Below, piece after piece: positions 1 to 9,645 of a stretch of 64,000 nucleotides of DNA. This DNA comes from Streptomyces sp. A0958. Lineage in GTDB: Bacteria; Actinomycetota; Actinomycetes; Streptomycetales; Streptomycetaceae. The stretch is taken from assembly GCF_004795035.1 (NCBI RefSeq), contig NZ_SSBK01000012.1:1-64000 (forward strand). The letters run 5' to 3'. The notes below the pieces were generated by a model. It was not told the DNA's origin. It saw only the letters and a list, made by a program, of their open reading frames with translations, and ran no database searches. Positions within the stretch are counted from its first letter, which is position 1; each line of letters opens with the position of its first letter. The translations under genes and the position numbers were made by a program.

Positions 1-1
1 A

Positions 2-94
2 GCGATCTCCAAATACAACGCACGCGGACCCGCCATCGACCGCACCACCTACAAAGCCACTATCAGCATCAACATGCTCATGAACGGGCCTTGA
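2..94 (+). pseudogene. C-terminal fragment of an unrecognised ORF, possibly a transposase
   Basis: An open frame enters from the window edge and ends at TGA 92-94 (30 codons visible, ending in Asn-Gly-Pro). Codon use is less GC-biased than in the neighbouring genes (AAA, ATA-rich stretches, ACT), which suggests acquired DNA. The visible tail is rich in Thr, Tyr, Lys and Met and could be the end of an insertion-sequence transposase, but no catalytic motif is visible, so the family cannot be named. It lies downstream of pheT. It may be intact and simply cut by the window edge; it is listed here as a fragment. Confidence 0.35.
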
Positions 95-413
95 CACCCC
101 GGACCCCGACCTAACTGAACGGCGTTGCCTCTAGCAGAGTGTTGGGCTCCCTTGGCCCCATGTCCCCCTCCGGTGGGTCGGCACGCCAGGACGTGTCGCC
201 CCAGTGGAGCACGATTCACACGGGGTGTGAACGGAATGCCCGAACCGTCCCGCCGCGCACTCTGCCGCACGGGCCGACGGCTCGCTTGAATGAATTCCTC
301 GCAGGACGCGGACGGGTCGTCTGCTCCCCCTCGTACAGCACGGCGACCCGCATCCGCGCGGTCCCCCGCCGGCCTGCCCGACACTCCGCGGCGGGGTGGA
401 CGTGCGAGCACAC
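95..413. other. Intergenic region downstream of pheT
   Basis: I find no convincing gene in these roughly 320 bases. The one notable element is a perfect inverted repeat at 215-231 (TTCACAC, 3-base spacer, GTGTGAA), which has the look of a regulator-binding site. A short AT-richer stretch lies near 287-300 (GAATGAATTCC). The region lies between the mobile-like fragment and the pheT terminator, so it may be the remains of the control region of a gene displaced by an insertion. Confidence 0.4.
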
Positions 414-450
414 AGGAGGGGCGTATCCGGTGGCCGGATACGCCCCTCCT
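414..450 (-). terminator. Terminator of pheST
   Basis: Perfect 17-bp stem (414-430 with 434-450) and a 3-base loop, beginning 15 bases beyond the pheT stop codon. There is no long T-run, as is common for Streptomyces hairpin terminators. Confidence 0.8.
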
Positions 451-465
451 CAGCGTGCGGGGCGG

Positions 466-2975
466 CTACGCGCCGCGCAGCACCGCACCCGTACGCTCGG
501 CGGCCAGCGCCACCGCCGCGTCACGGGCGGCGCTCGCCTCGTCGACCGTCAGGGTGCGGTCGGCGGCACGGAACCGCAGCGCGTACGCCAGGGACTTGCG
601 GCCCTCGCCGATCTGCTCGCCCGTGAAGACGTCGAACAGCCGCAGCGACTCCAGGAGTTCACCCGCTCCCGCGCGCAGCGCCCGCTCCACGTCGGCGGCG
701 GGCACGTCCTGGCCGACGACCAGTGCGACGTCCTGGGTGGCCACCGGGAAGGTGGAGATCCGGGGGGCCCGCAGGACGCCGTCGACGGCCTGCTCCAGGA
801 CGTCGAGGTCGACCTCCATGGCGCAGGTGCGCTCGGGCAGGTGGAGCTCCTTGATGACGCGCGGGTGCAGCTCACCGGCGTGCCCGAACAGGGTCTCCTC
901 GCCGGCGACCGTCACATACAGCGCGGCGCAGCGGCCCGGGTGCCAGGGGGTGTGCCGGTCCGCGCGGACGGTGACGTCGACACCGGCTTCGCGGGCGATC
1001 GTGCGCGCCGCCTCGACGGAGTCCGCCCAGTCGGCGGGGCGGCCCTTGCCCCACCAGCCGGCCTGCTCGCGGGCGCCCGCGAGGACGACGGCGGCGCGGC
1101 GCGGCTGGCGCGGCAGCGCGGCGTCGAGCGAGGCGATCTCCTCGTCCGAGGGGCGCCGGTCGACGGGCAGCCGGACGGGCTCGGTCTCCTGGCCGGTGGG
1201 CAGGAAGACGAGACCCGTCTCGAAGAGCGCGAGGTCGTGGCTGCCGCGGCCGTCGTTGCGCCGCAGTGCGCCGAGGAGGCCCGGCAGCAGCGTGGTGCGC
1301 AGCGAGGGCTCCTCGTCGGAGAGCGGGTTGACGAGCTTGACGGTGCGGCGGCGGTCGTCGTCCGCCTCCAGGCCGAGCTGGTCCAGGACCGCCTCGCCGA
1401 TGAACGGGTAGTTCAGCGCCTCGACGTAGCCCGCGCCCGCGAGTGCCCGGCCGACGCGGCGGTGCAGCCGCTGGCGGTCGGTGAGGCCGCGGCCGGAGGG
1501 CGGCGTCGGGAGCGTGGAGGGAAGGTTCTCGTAGCCCTCCAGCCGGATGACCTCTTCGGCGAGGTCGTTCGGCTCGTTCAGGTCGGGGCGCCAGGACGGG
1601 GTCGTGACGAGGAGTTCGTCCTGCCCGTAGACGTCGCAGCCGACCTGCTGGAGGCGGCGCACGACGGTCTCGCGGCCGTAGGTGACACCGGCGACCTTGT
1701 CGGGGTGGTCGGCCGGCATCGTGATGGTGCGGGGCGCGGAGGGGGCGCTCACCTCGGTGACGCCCGCCTCGGCGGTGCCGCCGGCCAGGAGCACCAGCAG
1801 GTCGACGGTGCGCTGCGCGGCAGCGGCGGCGGCCTGCGGGTCGACGCCGCGCTCGAAGCGCTTGGACGCCTCGGAGGGCAGCTTGTGGCGGCGCGCGGTG
1901 CGGGCGATCGAGATCGCGTCGAAGTGCGCGGCCTCGATGACGACCTCGGCGGTGTGCGCGCCCTCGGCGGCGTCCGCGATCTCCGTGTCGGCGCCGCCCA
2001 TGACGCCCGCGAGACCGATGGGGCCGCGGTTGTCCGTGATGACGAGGTCGCCTGCGTCCAGGACGCGGACCGCGCCGTCGAGCGTGGTCAGCTTCTCGCC
2101 CTGCTCGGCGCGGCGCACCCCGATCGGCCCGTCGATCCGGGTCCGGTCGTAGGCGTGCAGCGGCTGGCCGAGTTCGAGCATCACGTAGTTGGTGACGTCG
2201 ACGGCGAGCGAGATCGGCCGCATGCCCGCCTTCTGCAGCCGGCGCTGCATCCAGATCGGGGTCCGGGCCTCGGGCTGGAGTCCGCCGACGGTGCGCGCGG
2301 TGAAGCGGGAGCAGCCGATCGGGTCGGAGACCTTGACCGGGTAGCCGTACGCGTTGGGCGCGGGCACGTCCAGGAGGGCCGGGTCGCGCAACGGCAGGCC
2401 GTAGGCGATGGCGGTCTCACGGGCGACGCCGCGCATCGACAGGCAGTAGCCGCGGTCGGGCGTGACGGCGATGTCCAGGACCTCGTCGACGAGTTCGAGC
2501 AGCTCGATGGCGTCGGTGCCGACCTCGTGCTCCGGGGGCAGGACGATGATGCCGTGGGTGCCGTCGTCGCCCATGCCGAGCTCGTCGGTGGAGCAGATCA
2601 TGCCGTGCGAGGTCTTGCCGTACGTCTTGCGGGCGGCGATCGCGAAGTCGCCGGGCAGCACGGCGCCGGGCAGGACCACGACGACCTTGTCGCCGACGGC
2701 GAAGTTGCGGGCTCCGCAGACGATCTCCTGCGGCTCGCCGGTGCCGTTGGCGGTGCCGACGTCCACCGTGCAGAAGCGGATCGGCTTCTTGAAGCCCTCC
2801 AGCTCCTCGATGGTCAGCACCTGTCCGACGACCAGCGGGCCCGTCAGGCCGGCGCCGATCCGCTCGACCGTCTCGACCTCCAGGCCGACGGCGACGAGCT
2901 TGGCCTGTACGTCACGGCCGGTCTCGGTGGCCGGCAGGTCGACGTACTCCCGCAGCCAGGAAAGCGGGACGCGCA

Positions 2976-2976
<1 letters not shown>
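466..2976 (-). CDS. pheT: Phenylalanine-tRNA ligase beta subunit
   Basis: Beta subunit of the cytosolic alpha2beta2 phenylalanyl-tRNA synthetase, which charges tRNA-Phe. The 836-residue length is normal for bacterial PheT. The N-terminus begins [14 protein letters not shown], followed by the EMAP/OB-type tRNA-binding domain (about residues 40-155, with [13 protein letters not shown]), B3/B4 and B5 domains in the centre, a catalytic-like core, and a C-terminal FDX-ACB anticodon-binding domain (last 90 or so residues, beginning near [15 protein letters not shown]). The ATG overlaps the pheS stop in an ATGA arrangement, so translation is probably coupled. Identification is firm. Confidence 0.97.
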
Positions 2977-4217
<1,241 letters not shown>

Positions 4218-4257
4218 TCAGGAGATGTGTGGGGCGCCCGTGGGCCGCTCGGGCCCG

Positions 4258-5409
4258 CTACTGCATGTAGGCCGGCGTGCTCACGGGCAGGATAAATCGG
4301 AACTCGGCGCCGCCTCCGGGGCCGCGGCCGACCGTGATGGTGCCGCCGTGGGCCTCGACGATGCCCTTGACGATGTAGAGGCCCAGGCCCGTACCACCGC
4401 GCTTGCTCCCCCGCCAGAACCGGGTGAAGACACGGCTCATCGACTCCTCGGGGATGCCGGGACCTTCGTCGCTCACGGTGACGGCCGCTCCCCTCTCGTC
4501 GCTTTTCGCCGGTGCGGGTTCCACGTCGATGGTGACAGTTCCCTCCCCGTGGCGCACCGCGTTTTCCAGCAGGTTGCCGAGCACCTGGTCCACCTTGTCG
4601 GGGTCGGCCCACACGGCGGGCAGCGGCTGGCAGGTGCGGACGAGGAAGCGGCCGGGGTCCTGGCCGGCCGCGGTGTGCGCCTGGACGTGGCGCTCGACGG
4701 CGGCGGACAGGTCCACGGGCTGGCGCCGCACCTCCAGGCGCCCCGAGTCGATCCGGGAGATGTCCAGGAGTTCGGTGATGAGCCGGGTGACCCGGTTGGC
4801 GTCCGCGTAGACGGTCTCCAGCATCAGCCGCTTCTGGGCGTCCGTGAAACGCTCCCATTTGGCCAGCAGGGTCGCGGTGAACCCCTTGACCGAGGTCAGC
4901 GGCGAGCGCAGTTCGTGGGCGACGGTCGCGATCAGCTCGGCGTTGCTGCGCTCGGTGCGGCGGCGGGCCTCGGTGCCGCGCAGGCTGATCACCAGCCGGC
5001 TCACCGGTCCGGTGGGGCTCTCGCGTACGTAGCGGGCGGAGACGAGGACTTCGCGGCCGCCGGGCAGCAGGAGATTGCGCTCGGGCTGGCCGACACGGGT
5101 GGCGAGGCCGCCGTAGGGGTCGGTCAGCTCCCACCAGCGGCGGCCCTTGAGGTCCTCCAGCGGCAGCGCGTGCTCCACCGGACGGCCGAGGGCGGCGGCC
5201 CTGGGGACGGCGGTGATGCGGACGGCGGCGGCGTTGAAGCAGACGACCCGGCCGGTCTCGTCCGCGACGACCAGCCCGTCGGGGAGGTCGTCGGGGTCCA
5301 GCGCCTGTCCGCCGGGTCCGACGTCCGCGACGGTCACCCCGTCCGGCTCACCGGCGGCGCGCACGACGGCCGCGTGTGTCGCCCGCGGCCCGCTCATGCC
5401 GACAGCCAT
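4258..5409 (-). CDS. PAS-domain sensor histidine kinase
   Basis: Predicted cytoplasmic sensor kinase of 383 residues. A PAS-like domain occupies about residues 40-140, followed by a HisKA dimerisation domain with the phospho-acceptor in VAHELRSPLTSVKG (near residue 165). The HATPase domain has an N box (NLLENAVRHGEG), G1 (DEGPGIPEESM) and G2 (GGTGLGLYIVKGI). I see no transmembrane segment, so it probably senses an internal signal. There is no response regulator beside it, so it is an orphan kinase. The ATG at 5409 has GAGAGGTGGGG upstream; a GTG at 5460 is an alternative. Confidence 0.9.
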   Translation of the reverse strand: MAVGMSGPRATHAAVVRAAGEPDGVTVADVGPGGQALDPDDLPDGLVVADETGRVVCFNAAAVRITAVPRAAALGRPVEHALPLEDLKGRRWWELTDPYGGLATRVGQPERNLLLPGGREVLVSARYVRESPTGPVSRLVISLRGTEARRRTERSNAELIATVAHELRSPLTSVKGFTATLLAKWERFTDAQKRLMLETVYADANRVTRLITELLDISRIDSGRLEVRRQPVDLSAAVERHVQAHTAAGQDPGRFLVRTCQPLPAVWADPDKVDQVLGNLLENAVRHGEGTVTIDVEPAPAKSDERGAAVTVSDEGPGIPEESMSRVFTRFWRGSKRGGTGLGLYIVKGIVEAHGGTITVGRGPGGGAEFRFILPVSTPAYMQ

Positions 5410-5531
5410 ATCCCGTACCCCACCTCTCGAACCGGTGCAGTGGGCCCCCGAGTTCGTCACCCTACTAGGCGTCGGTGACGGAGCGACACCCTGTGGGGAC
5501 TCTCCGCTGGGGACAGGGGTACGTGGCGGGG

Positions 5532-6374
5532 TCAGCCGGCCGTGCGGCGCGGGCGCTGGGCGCGTGCGGAGGCGTACAGGCAGACCGCGGCGGCGGTGGC
5601 GAGGTTGAGGCTCTCGGCCTTGCCGTGGATCGGCACCCGCACGACGGCGTCGGCCAGGGCGCGGGTCTCCTCGGGCAGGCCCCAGGCCTCGTTGCCGAAG
5701 ACCCAGGCGGTGGGCCCGCCCATCGTGCCGGCGTCGAGTTCGTCGTCGAGGTCGTCCGCGCCGGCGCCGTCGGCGGCCAGGATGCGCACGCCCGCCTCGC
5801 GCAGCCCGCGTACGGCCTGCTCGACGGGTACGCCGACGGCGACCGGCAGGTGGAAGAGCGAACCGACCGAGGCGCGGACCGACTTGGGGTTGTACAGGTC
5901 GACGGAGGCGTCGGTCAGGACGACCGCGTCGGCGCCCGCCGCGTCGGCGCAGCGCAGCACCGTGCCGGCGTTGCCGGGGTCGCGGACGTGGGCCAGGACG
6001 GCGACGAGCTTGGGCCGGGCGGCGAGGATCGACTCGAAGGGCGAGTCGAGGAAGCGGCAGACGCCGATCAGCCCCTGCGGGGTGACGGTCTGGGACACGT
6101 CGGCCAGGACGTCCCCGTCGGCGAGGTGGACGCGGGCGCCCGCGTCGTGGGCGGCGTCGATGATGGGTGAGTAGCGCTCGGCGGCCTCGACGGTGGCGAA
6201 GAGTTCGACGAGGGTCGGCTCACCGTCGCCGCCCCGGTGCCCGGCGGCCTCGCGCACGGCCTGCGGCCCCTCGGCGATGAACCTGCGCTCCTTGCCGCGG
6301 AAGTTGCGCCTGGCCAGCCGCCGGGCGGCGGCGACCCGTGGCGATCGCGGGGAGATCAGTTCGGGGGTGCCCAT
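5532..6374 (-). CDS. SpoU/TrmH-family RNA 2'-O-methyltransferase
   Basis: SPOUT-class enzyme that transfers methyl from SAM to a 2'-OH, probably of 23S rRNA. The 280-residue protein has the substrate-binding N-terminal domain (NFRGKERRFIAEGPQAVRE) and the three SpoU motifs: HVRDPGNAGTVLRCADAAG, WVFGNEAWGL and VPIHGKAESLNLATAAAV. The ATG at 6374 gives the usual start MGTPELISPRSPRV. It lies just downstream of rplT on the same strand, behind a hairpin terminator, so it fits a translation-related cluster. Members include RlmB-like and TsnR-like enzymes; the precise target nucleotide cannot be read from sequence. Confidence 0.9.
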   Translation of the reverse strand: MGTPELISPRSPRVAAARRLARRNFRGKERRFIAEGPQAVREAAGHRGGDGEPTLVELFATVEAAERYSPIIDAAHDAGARVHLADGDVLADVSQTVTPQGLIGVCRFLDSPFESILAARPKLVAVLAHVRDPGNAGTVLRCADAAGADAVVLTDASVDLYNPKSVRASVGSLFHLPVAVGVPVEQAVRGLREAGVRILAADGAGADDLDDELDAGTMGGPTAWVFGNEAWGLPEETRALADAVVRVPIHGKAESLNLATAAAVCLYASARAQRPRRTAG

Positions 6375-6450
6375 GTCGGCGGCGAGCCTCTCTGCGTGAC
6401 GAAGGTCCGGGTCGTGCGCCGCGCCGTGCGGAGACACGGCGTCCAACGCA

Positions 6451-6485
6451 CCGGACCCGCAGACGGCGAGCGCCTGCGGGTCCGG
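6451..6485 (-). terminator. Terminator of infC-rpmI-rplT
   Basis: Perfect 12-bp stem (6451-6462 with 6474-6485) around an 11-base loop, starting about 27 bases after the rplT stop. It separates the ribosomal operon from the methyltransferase gene. Confidence 0.65.
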
Positions 6486-6512
6486 CTCAAAAGCCAAGAA
6501 GTACGGCCTGGA

Positions 6513-6896
6513 TCAGGCGGCCTTCGGGGCGTTGACGTCGCTCGGGAGGGCCTTCTGGGCGACCTCGACGAGGGCGGCGAACGCGTTGGCGTCGTTGACC
6601 GCGAGCTCGGCCAGGATCTTGCGGTCCACCTCGATGTTGGCGGCCTTCAGACCCTGGATGAGGCGGTTGTACGTCATGCCGTTCTGGCGGGCAGCGGCGT
6701 TGATGCGCTGGATCCACAGCTGACGGAAGTCGCCCTTGCGCTTCTTGCGGTCGTTGTAGTTGTAGACCAGGGAGTGGGTGACCTGCTCCTTGGCCTTGCG
6801 GTACAGGCGCGAACGCTGACCGCGGTAACCGCTGGCCTGCTCGAGGATCGCCCGGCGCTTCTTGTGGGCGTTGACTGCCCGCTTGACGCGTGCCAC
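6513..6896 (-). CDS. rplT: 50S ribosomal protein L20
   Basis: Primary 23S rRNA-binding protein needed early in 50S assembly. The 127-residue length is standard and the sequence has the basic N-terminal helix [14 protein letters not shown] and the globular C-terminal domain ([24 protein letters not shown]). In other bacteria L20 also represses its own operon by binding the mRNA leader. It is the last gene of infC-rpmI-rplT, about 107 bases after rpmI. Identification is certain. Confidence 0.98.
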   Translation of the reverse strand: MARVKRAVNAHKKRRAILEQASGYRGQRSRLYRKAKEQVTHSLVYNYNDRKKRKGDFRQLWIQRINAAARQNGMTYNRLIQGLKAANIEVDRKILAELAVNDANAFAALVEVAQKALPSDVNAPKAA

Positions 6897-7003
6897 TTGT
6901 TAACTCCTTGTAGCGGGGCCGTGGTCGTACTCACACGGCCCGGAAACGAATTGGTCCCGGTCGGATCGAGGGCGCGTCCCCGGAATCGGCGGGGACGGCG
7001 GCC

Positions 7004-7198
7004 TCACTTGCCGAGAAGCTTCTTGATCTTCTTGGCGTCGGCCGGAGCCACGACGACCGTGCCGGTCAGCGAGCGGGTCTTCTTGGACGACTTGTGCTCG
7101 AGCAGGTGGCGCTTGCCGGCCCTCTCGCGGAGCACCTTGCCGGAGCCGGTGATCTTGAAGCGCTTGCTGGCACCGCTGTGCGTCTTGTTCTTCGGCAT
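7004..7198 (-). CDS. rpmI: 50S ribosomal protein L35
   Basis: Small basic ribosomal protein of 64 residues starting [20 protein letters not shown], which is diagnostic for bL35. It is the middle gene of the infC-rpmI-rplT operon, about 120 bases downstream of infC and ahead of rplT. Confidence 0.98.
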   Translation of the reverse strand: MPKNKTHSGASKRFKITGSGKVLRERAGKRHLLEHKSSKKTRSLTGTVVVAPADAKKIKKLLGK

Positions 7199-7318
7199 CG
7201 CGCCGTTCTCTCCTCGTCAGTGGCGCCCCTCTCGGTGCGGGCACCGGACTGCAGGGGCGTCAGATCTTCATGGGATTCCGGGGGGACCCGGGGGCGCCTG
7301 GATGGCGACCCCCGAAGG

Positions 7319-7978
7319 TCACGCCTCGGAAGGTGTCTCGGCCTCGGGCGCCTCGGCCGGAGCCTCGGGCGCCTGACCCTCGGACTCGGCGTCGGGGGTG
7401 TTACTCCCCTGGCGCTCCGCCTTGCGGGCGGCCTGGGCCTCGCGGGCCTCGGCCATGGCTTCGGTCTTCTTCTTGTGCGGGCCCAGAACCATGATCATGT
7501 TCCGGCCGTCCTGCTTCGGGTTGGACTCGATGAAGCCGAGTTCCTCCACGTCCGAAGCGAGACGCTGGAGCAGCCGGAAGCCCAGCTCGGGGCGGGACTG
7601 CTCGCGACCACGGAACATGATCGTGATCTTGACCTTGTCGCCCTGCTTGAGGAACCGAACGACGTGACCCTTCTTGGTGTCATAGTCGTGCGGGTCGATC
7701 TTCGGCCGGAGCTTCATCTCCTTGATGACCGTGTGCGCCTGGTTCTTGCGCGCCTCACGGGCCTTCATGGCCGACTCGTACTTGAACTTCCCGTAGTCCA
7801 TGAGCTTGCACACGGGCGGACGGGCGGTAGCCGCCACCTCGACCAGGTCGAGGTCGTACTCCTGTGCGAGTTCCAGGGCCTTGGCAAGCGGAACAATCCC
7901 GACCTGCTCGCCACTGGGACCGACAAGTCGCACCTCGGGTACGCGAATCCGGTCGTTGATGCGGGGCTCGGCGCTGAT
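7319..7978 (-). CDS. infC: Translation initiation factor IF-3 (AUC start)
   Basis: IF-3 binds the 30S subunit and discriminates against non-standard start codons. The family N-terminus ([20 protein letters not shown]) extends 15 codons upstream of the first ATG/GTG/TTG-type codon (GTG, 7933) and begins at an ATC codon (7978-7976) preceded by GAGGAGG. No in-frame conventional start lies upstream. The resulting protein is about 219 residues. The N- and C-domains are intact, including YGKFKYE and [13 protein letters not shown]. The tail of about 40 residues is acidic and Ala/Pro/Glu-rich, as in other actinobacteria. A rare AUC start fits the IF-3 autoregulation known in E. coli, where the start is AUU. 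Confidence 0.93.
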   Translation of the reverse strand: MSAEPRINDRIRVPEVRLVGPSGEQVGIVPLAKALELAQEYDLDLVEVAATARPPVCKLMDYGKFKYESAMKAREARKNQAHTVIKEMKLRPKIDPHDYDTKKGHVVRFLKQGDKVKITIMFRGREQSRPELGFRLLQRLASDVEELGFIESNPKQDGRNMIMVLGPHKKKTEAMAEAREAQAARKAERQGSNTPDAESEGQAPEAPAEAPEAETPSEA

Positions 7979-8061
7979 GGATCCTCCTCGGTAGCACCAC
8001 GCGACCGCCTGGCGGACAGCCGCGTAACGTCTGTTTCAACAGACCAACCGCATCGGAGCAA

Positions 8062-8093
8062 GAAAAATGCCCCGGACAGTACACAGGCGGGGC
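8062..8093 (-). promoter_or_regulatory. Attenuator-like terminator in the infC leader
   Basis: On the minus strand GCCCCG (8093-8088) can pair with CGGGGC (8074-8069) across a 13-base loop, followed at once by ATTTTTC. This is a classic intrinsic terminator placed about 84 bases before the infC start and after no gene, so it should act as an attenuator. An upstream GGCGG (8116-8112) could pair with the CCGCC at 8090-8086 and so disrupt the terminator stem. The likely regulator is L20 or another ribosomal signal, by analogy with L20 leaders elsewhere. Confidence 0.55.
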
Positions 8094-8145
8094 TCCTGGA
8101 AAACCGGAACACCGCCACGGTGAACCGCGGGGCGCATCGGGCGGC

Positions 8146-8213
8146 TCCATCGTCCGTACGGAACGATGGGCACCACCTGACCGGTGACCCGCCGTCCTGA
8201 GGACGGCCAGGTG
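8146..8213 (-). promoter_or_regulatory. Stem-loops in the long infC 5' leader
   Basis: Two strong structures lie upstream of the attenuator: CCATCGT/ACGATGG arms around CCGTACGGA (about 8147-8169), and a nested stem with outer CACCTG/CAGGTG arms (8174-8179, 8208-8213) enclosing CCGTCC-TGA-GGACGG (8192-8206). The gap between infC and the divergent DUF1844 gene is 385 bases and holds no ORF that I would call, so most of it is probably leader and promoter. Confidence 0.45.
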
Positions 8214-8363
8214 GGAGATCGGAGCCTCCACTTGTGGGCCGGGCACATAGCTGCCCAGCCGGTCGTTACGCAAGGTTAGCAGCTCGGCCGGGTCGGCACC
8301 AACCGGCCTGCGTACCCGCTCCCGCGGGCGGAGGGCCGGCGCCGTGGGCCTATCGTAAGGCGC

Positions 8364-8726
8364 ATGAGTGACGCGACCCCCAGCAGTGATTCCCCCGGCT
8401 TCGACGAGATGGCCCGCGACATCGCGGAGGTGCCCGCCGTCGAGGTGATCGTGACGGTCGCGGTCAACCTGATGAGCGCCGCCGCCGTGAAGCTCGGGCT
8501 GACCGAGGACGGCGACGACCACAAGGACCTGGACGAGGCCCGCAAGCTGGTCCACGCGCTGGCCGGGCTGCTGGACGCGAGCACCACCGAGATCAGCTCC
8601 TTCCACGCGGCTCCGCTGCGTGACGGCCTGAAGTCCCTGCAGCTGGCCTTCCGCGAGGCCTCGCTCGTCCCGGACGAGCCGGGCCAGGGGCCGGGCGAGA
8701 AGTACACCGGCCCGGTCTTCGGCTGA
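8364..8726 (+). CDS. DUF1844 family protein
   Basis: Small conserved actinobacterial protein of 120 residues with the DUF1844 core (residues about 12-90: FDEMARDIAEVPAVEVIVTV, then NLMSAAAVKLGL). The centre is predicted helical with a long amphipathic stretch; there is no signal peptide. Function is not known. It is divergent from infC, with which it shares an upstream region, and is followed by a bidirectional hairpin terminator. Confidence 0.88.
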   Translation: MSDATPSSDSPGFDEMARDIAEVPAVEVIVTVAVNLMSAAAVKLGLTEDGDDHKDLDEARKLVHALAGLLDASTTEISSFHAAPLRDGLKSLQLAFREASLVPDEPGQGPGEKYTGPVFG

Positions 8727-8757
8727 GCCCCGACCGCTTCCCCTCCCTTCCGTACGT

Positions 8758-8793
8758 GTGAGCCCCCGCCGGTCCTTCCGGCAGGGGGCTCAC
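8758..8793. terminator. Bidirectional terminator
   Basis: GTGAGCCCCCGCCGG (8758-8772) pairs with CCGGCAGGGGGCTCAC (8778-8793, one bulged base) around a 5-base loop. It lies between the convergent DUF1844 and SseB-like genes. Confidence 0.75.
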
Positions 8794-8830
8794 CGCGTAC
8801 GGGGGAGGTGCAGACCTCCGCGGACGGTGG

Positions 8831-9589
8831 TCAGCGCGTGAACAGGGCCTCACCGGGCGCGTGCGCGTCGGCCGGGAGCAGCGCGAGGTCCAGGCCCCGG
8901 ACCAGCCGGGCGCGCAGCACCTCGTCGGCCGCCAAGGTCCGGGCGACCCGGCCCGCCGCCTCGGCGGGGTCGGCGTCCGCCGCGAGGACCAGGGCGAGGG
9001 TGCCGTCGGCGCTGCCCGGTCCGAGGTGGGCGCGGAGCACGGCGGGTTCGGCGGCGACCGCGTCCCGCACCGCGGTGGTGACGGCGGGGTCGTCCAGCGG
9101 GTCGGCGCTGGTGCGGCCCTCGGCGAGCGCGAGCAGGGCGGGGCCGGTCAGCTCGAAGGCCACCGGACCGGCGAGGTCGAGCACCACGGTGTCGGCCTTC
9201 TCGTGCGCGGCGGCCTGGAGCGCCTGGTGCAGGGGTACGGCGACAGGGCGGGCCTGCGGGTCCCAGCGGGCCAGTGAGGCGGTGGAGGTGAAGGCGGGCA
9301 GGGCGCGGCGGCCGCCTGCCTGGAGGGTGGGGACGGCCATGTCGCTGGTCTTCTCCCGGCGCAGGCCCTTCTCGTCCACCTCCACCTCACCGAGGACGGC
9401 CACCACGGGGACCAGGAGCCGGGCCCCCCGCAGGGCTTCGAGCACCGGTGCGACGGCGGTGCGGTCCTCGGCCCAGGCGGCCAGCGCCCCGGCGAGTGCG
9501 GGGTCGGCCGTGCCGTCGTCGTCGGAGTAACCGGGGTCCGGAATGTTCTTCTGCTCCACGGGGCGAGCGTAGTGCCTGGGCATTCTCAT
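8831..9589 (-). CDS. SseB family protein
   Basis: Protein of up to 252 residues related to the SseB N-terminal domain family (enhanced serine sensitivity protein). The visible family stretch is PALAGALAAWAEDRTAVAPV through LLVPVVAVLGEVEVDEKG and the DMAVPTLQAGGRRALPAFTS region. No enzymatic motif or signal peptide is seen and biochemical function is unknown. The start is uncertain: ATG 9589, ATG 9583 and GTG 9559 are all possible and none has a strong ribosome-binding site. It is divergent from the beta-lactamase-like gene. Confidence 0.8.
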   Translation of the reverse strand: MRMPRHYARPVEQKNIPDPGYSDDDGTADPALAGALAAWAEDRTAVAPVLEALRGARLLVPVVAVLGEVEVDEKGLRREKTSDMAVPTLQAGGRRALPAFTSTASLARWDPQARPVAVPLHQALQAAAHEKADTVVLDLAGPVAFELTGPALLALAEGRTSADPLDDPAVTTAVRDAVAAEPAVLRAHLGPGSADGTLALVLAADADPAEAAGRVARTLAADEVLRARLVRGLDLALLPADAHAPGEALFTR

Positions 9590-9645
9590 CCGGCCGACAG
9601 GTCGGGCTCAGCCGGTTCTCAGCCATGGTTCCTAGCGTCCGGACC

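Noticed and set aside
287-300. ARG-box-like GAATGAATTCC
   Set aside because: Only part of the known arginine box is present and no arg gene is visible, so the match is not meaningful on its own.
8036-8248. Short minus-strand ORFs in the infC leader
   Set aside because: They lack ribosome-binding sites and family similarity; the region is better explained by RNA structure.
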